Source: Mesorhizobium sp. Pch-S (GTDB taxonomy: Bacteria > Pseudomonadota > Alphaproteobacteria > Rhizobiales > Rhizobiaceae). Taken from it: DNA of 64,000 nt. Location: positions 124,001 through 188,000 of the forward strand of contig NZ_CP029562.1 of NCBI RefSeq assembly GCF_004136315.1. The letters run 5' to 3'. Shown one piece after another: positions 61,126-64,000 of the stretch. The stretch's first letter is position 1; each line of letters starts with the position of its first letter. The notes beneath the pieces are model-generated. The model had not been told where the DNA came from. It searched no databases and saw nothing but the letters and a program-made list of their open reading frames with translations. The position numbers and the translations under genes are program-made.

Positions 61126-63231
61126 ATGACCCTAAAAGCGATCTTCCCATCGGCCGAGGCACCGCGGGCGAAAAAGCAGCCTCAAGCCGATACGCACCAC
61201 GGCATCACCCGAACCGACGACTATGCCTGGCTGAGAGCGGACAACTGGCAGGAAGTCTTCAAGGATCCGTCGCTGCTTGCTCCGGAGATCCGAACTCACC
61301 TGGAGGCCGAGAATTCCTATCAGTCAGCGCTGATGGCGGACACGGCTGAGCTGCAAAAAGCGCTCTTTGCCGAGATGAAGGGACGTATCAAGGAAGATGA
61401 TTCCTCCGTTCCGATGAAGGACGGGCCGTTTGCCTATGGCTCCTCCTTCAAGCTTGGCGGCGAGCAGCCGCGCTATTTCCGCATGCCAAGAGAAGGCGGC
61501 GAACAGCAGATCCTGCTCGACGGCGACCTTGAGGCCGAAGGCAAGGCCTATTTTCGCCTCGGCGGCGTCGATCACTCGTCGGACCACAACAAGTTGCTCT
61601 GGTCGTTCGACGACAAGGGCTCGGAATTCCACACGCTGCTGGTGCGCGACATAGCGACGGGCAAAGACCTGGCCGACCGCATCACGGATACCGGCGGCAG
61701 CGGTGTCTGGTCACGAGACAACAGCGGTTTCTTCTACACAAGGCTGGATGCCAACCATCGTCCTTCCAAGACTTTCTATCACGCAATCGGCAGCGACGAA
61801 CAAGAAGATCGCCTGGTCTACGAGGAACAGGATCCCGGCTTCTTCATGAGTGTCGGCGGAACGCGTAGCAATGAATGGATCATGATCGGCATCAACGATC
61901 ATGAGACATCCGAATACAGGCTGCTGCCCGCCAGCGATCCGACGGCAGAACCAAAGCTTGTGGCCGCCCGTGAAACCGGGCTGCAATACGACCTGGAGGA
62001 AGGCGGCGACGTCTTCTTCGTCCTGACCAACGCTGATGGTGCCAAGGACTTCAAGGTCATGGCGGCTCCCGCGCACGATCCGGTCAGGGCCAACTGGAAG
62101 GAAATCGTCCCGCATGAACCCGGGCGGCTGATCCTCTCCGTCATCGGCTTCAAGGATTTTCTGGTGCGGCTGGAGCGCAAGGACGGGCTGCCGCGCATCG
62201 TGGTGCGCGAACGGGCGAGCGGCGAGGAACACCTGATTTCATTCGCGGAAGAGGCATTCTCGCTGGGATTGTCAGGTTCCTATGAATACGACACCGACGT
62301 GGTGCGGTTCTCCTATTCGTCGATGACGACGCCGGCCCAGGTGTTCGACTACGACATGCGTACGCGCCAGCGCACGCTCCTGAAAACACAGGAGGTGCCA
62401 TCGGGCCATGACGCCAGCCACTATGTTACACGCCGGCTTATGGCGCCCTCGCATGACGGCGAGCTGGTCCCGGTATCTCTGATCCATCATCGCGACACCG
62501 CGATCGACGGCTCGGCACCCTGCCTGCTCTATGGTTATGGCTCCTATGGCATCACCATCCCGGCCTCGTTCAACACCAACTGCCTTTCTCTGGTCGATCG
62601 CGGCTTCGTCTATGCGATTGCCCATATCCGTGGCGGCAAGGACAAGGGATACGCCTGGTATGAGGACGGCAAGCGAGCCAAGAAGACAAATACCTTCAAG
62701 GATTTCGTTGCTGTTGCCCGCCATCTGGTGGCCGAACGCTACACCCGTCACGACCGGATCGTGGCGCAAGGCGGTTCAGCCGGCGGCATGCTGATGGGCG
62801 CGATCGCCAATATGGCGCCGGAGGCTTTCGGCGGCATCGTGGCCGAAGTACCATTTGTCGATGTCCTGACCACCATGCTCGATGAGACACTGCCGCTGAC
62901 GCCGCCGGAGTGGCCGGAATGGGGCAACCCGATTGCCTCGGAAGCAGACTACAAGACGATCGCCGCCTATTCGCCCTACGACAAGGTAACCGGGGCGAAC
63001 TATCCGCCCATCCTCGCTGTCGCCGGCCTCACCGATCCTCGCGTGACCTATTGGGAGCCCGCGAAGTGGGTGGCGAAGTTGCGCGAGGTGAAAAGTGGTG
63101 ACAATCCGGTTCTGTTCAAGATCAACATGGACTCCGGCCATGCCGGTGCGTCCGGCCGTTTCTCGCGACTGGAGGAAATCGCGCTGAACTACGCGTTCGC
63201 GCTGAAGGTAACGGGCAAGCAGACCGCGTAG
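61126..63231 (+). CDS. ptrB: S9-family peptidase, oligopeptidase B-like
   Basis: A cytosolic serine oligopeptidase of 701 residues. The N-terminal part is a seven-bladed propeller (YFRLGGVDHSSDHNKLLWSF; DTGGSGVWSRDNSGFFYTRL), the C-terminal an alpha/beta hydrolase with Ser551 in QGGSAGGMLMG, Asp637 in AGLTDPRVTYW and His672 in MDSGHAGASGR. The oligopeptidase B type cuts after basic residues in short peptides; the acidic specificity pair was not verified. The ATG at 61126 is chosen since the family begins near AEAPRAKKQPQ; an in-frame ATG at 61066 adds 20 residues. Confidence 0.9.
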   Translation: MTLKAIFPSAEAPRAKKQPQADTHHGITRTDDYAWLRADNWQEVFKDPSLLAPEIRTHLEAENSYQSALMADTAELQKALFAEMKGRIKEDDSSVPMKDGPFAYGSSFKLGGEQPRYFRMPREGGEQQILLDGDLEAEGKAYFRLGGVDHSSDHNKLLWSFDDKGSEFHTLLVRDIATGKDLADRITDTGGSGVWSRDNSGFFYTRLDANHRPSKTFYHAIGSDEQEDRLVYEEQDPGFFMSVGGTRSNEWIMIGINDHETSEYRLLPASDPTAEPKLVAARETGLQYDLEEGGDVFFVLTNADGAKDFKVMAAPAHDPVRANWKEIVPHEPGRLILSVIGFKDFLVRLERKDGLPRIVVRERASGEEHLISFAEEAFSLGLSGSYEYDTDVVRFSYSSMTTPAQVFDYDMRTRQRTLLKTQEVPSGHDASHYVTRRLMAPSHDGELVPVSLIHHRDTAIDGSAPCLLYGYGSYGITIPASFNTNCLSLVDRGFVYAIAHIRGGKDKGYAWYEDGKRAKKTNTFKDFVAVARHLVAERYTRHDRIVAQGGSAGGMLMGAIANMAPEAFGGIVAEVPFVDVLTTMLDETLPLTPPEWPEWGNPIASEADYKTIAAYSPYDKVTGANYPPILAVAGLTDPRVTYWEPAKWVAKLREVKSGDNPVLFKINMDSGHAGASGRFSRLEEIALNYAFALKVTGKQTA

Positions 63232-63274
63232 GGGTCGACTTGCCACCCGGACGACCGGCACATAGAATAGCCGG

Positions 63275-64000
63275 ATGCTTCACTATTCGTCCAAGTCACC
63301 GCCACCGGTCCCGACGGACGCGCTCAGCCAAATCCTCCAGGATTTTCGGCTCAGCGGCGTCAGCTACGGCCGTTGCGAGCTCCGGCATCCATGGAGCATC
63401 ACCTTTCCCCAGCAACCTTTGCTGCGGTTTCATTTTGTCAGCGACGGGCCCTGCTGGGTACACACCGAGGCCGAGGGCTGGCAGGAATTGCGCGCGGGCG
63501 ACCTCGTGCTGCTGCCACAAGGCGTCGAGCATCGCCTGGCCAGTTCGCCGGAAGTTACCGGCAACTGCATGACGAGTTGCGAAGTGACCCAGCACGGCGG
63601 CAATGTCTGTGAAGTCGTGCAACAGGGCGAAGGCGCCGCCAGCGTGTTGTTCTGTGGCTCGATGGCGTTGGGAGCCTATGCCCTGCACCCGCTGATCAGC
63701 CTGATGCCCGTTATCATCAAGGGCTGCGACGTGGCCGCCAACGACCCGATCGTCAGCCCCCTGCTGGAGGCCATGGCGCAGGAGGCATGCCATCCCAAGA
63801 TGGGTGGCGCCACGATATTGTCGCGTATGGCCGACCTGCTTACCGCCCGGCTGATACGCTGCTGGGTCAAGTGCAATGACAGCTCGACCACCGGCTGGCT
63901 CGCGGCCATTCGCGACCCCCATATCGGGCGCGTGCTTGTGGCAATGCACCGCGACCCCGGTCATAACTGGACGCTGGAAAGCCTCGCCGGCCTGGCCGGC
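63275..64000 (+). CDS. AraC-family regulator with cupin sensing domain (3' end missing)
   Basis: The frame from the ATG at 63275 stays open to the window end (242 codons). The N-terminal part is an AraC_binding/cupin_6-type domain: VSYGRCELRHPWSITFPQQP, LLRFHFVSDGPCWVHTEAEG, LRAGDLVLLPQGVEHRLASS. A helical linker follows, and the last residues (HIGRVLVAMHRDPGHNWTLE) are the first helix of the AraC DNA-binding domain. The missing part should hold the two helix-turn-helix motifs. Ligand and target are unknown. Confidence 0.88.
   Translation, partial: MLHYSSKSPPPVPTDALSQILQDFRLSGVSYGRCELRHPWSITFPQQPLLRFHFVSDGPCWVHTEAEGWQELRAGDLVLLPQGVEHRLASSPEVTGNCMTSCEVTQHGGNVCEVVQQGEGAASVLFCGSMALGAYALHPLISLMPVIIKGCDVAANDPIVSPLLEAMAQEACHPKMGGATILSRMADLLTARLIRCWVKCNDSSTTGWLAAIRDPHIGRVLVAMHRDPGHNWTLESLAGLAG

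Overview
This window is chromosomal DNA from a GC-rich alphaproteobacterium of the order Hyphomicrobiales (Rhizobiales), probably a Mesorhizobium-like member of the Phyllobacteriaceae. The evidence is the cytochrome-c maturation block next to a FeuPQ-type two-component system, a MucR regulator with the Cys/Asp/His/His zinc site, a Porin_2 porin, PleC- and DivJ-like kinases, and several rhizobial DUF families (DUF922, DUF1491, DUF2336, DUF5330). I see no tRNA, rRNA, insertion sequence, prophage or CRISPR array. Nearly all of the window is ordinary core chromosome.

Layout. 1-7.4 kb: end of a membrane fatty-acid hydroxylase gene, then a leucine/isovalerate catabolism cluster (TetR regulator, isovaleryl-CoA dehydrogenase, methylcrotonyl-CoA carboxylase beta, a small exported protein, a VOC protein, carboxylase alpha with a frameshift). 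7.4-10 kb: two tandem branched-chain amino acid binding proteins with non-ATG starts. 10-16.7 kb: small proteins, AMP nucleosidase, two DUF922 putative metalloproteases, and ETF-ubiquinone oxidoreductase, which takes electrons from acyl-CoA dehydrogenases such as the one at 1.3 kb. 16.8-26 kb: uracil-DNA-glycosylase-like protein, an XRE/MmyB regulator divergent from a small membrane protein, a DMT exporter coupled to an orphan molybdenum hydroxylase large subunit, and aminopeptidase N. 26-43.5 kb: a signalling and envelope block in the order PleC-like kinase, EF-hand protein, glnE, sensor kinase, response regulator, degP, ccmH, ccmF, ccmE, ccmI (frameshifted), lipoprotein, feuQ, feuP and a small exported FeuN candidate. 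43.8-50.6 kb: proC, P1-family peptidase, porin, HxlR regulator divergent from an SDR, GNAT and AAC(3)-type acetyltransferases. 50.8-58.8 kb: PBP1A-type penicillin-binding protein, DUF1214/DUF1254 pair, DUF2336, DUF1491, a peptidoglycan-binding protein and a DivJ-like kinase. 59-64 kb: DUF5330, sufE, mucR, oligopeptidase B and the start of an AraC-type regulator cut by the window edge.

How the parts connect. The 1-16 kb section supports import of branched-chain amino acids, oxidation of leucine through isovaleryl-CoA and methylcrotonyl-CoA, and delivery of electrons to quinone. The 26-43 kb section holds envelope stress and signalling genes plus the haem-ligation machinery. PleC- and DivJ-like kinases normally act oppositely on DivK.

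Most notable points. (1) Two conserved genes, the carboxylase alpha subunit and ccmI, each carry what looks like a single-base deletion, which could be assembly error or real loss. (2) A small exported protein precedes feuP, in the place expected for the FeuQ inhibitor FeuN. (3) A promoter with a dyad in its spacer stands before ETF-QO. (4) The -35 region of one binding-protein gene is duplicated in tandem. (5) The glycosylase-like protein has only two cysteines. (6) Several tandem and palindromic repeats sit at gene ends. I found no clearly new multi-gene system.
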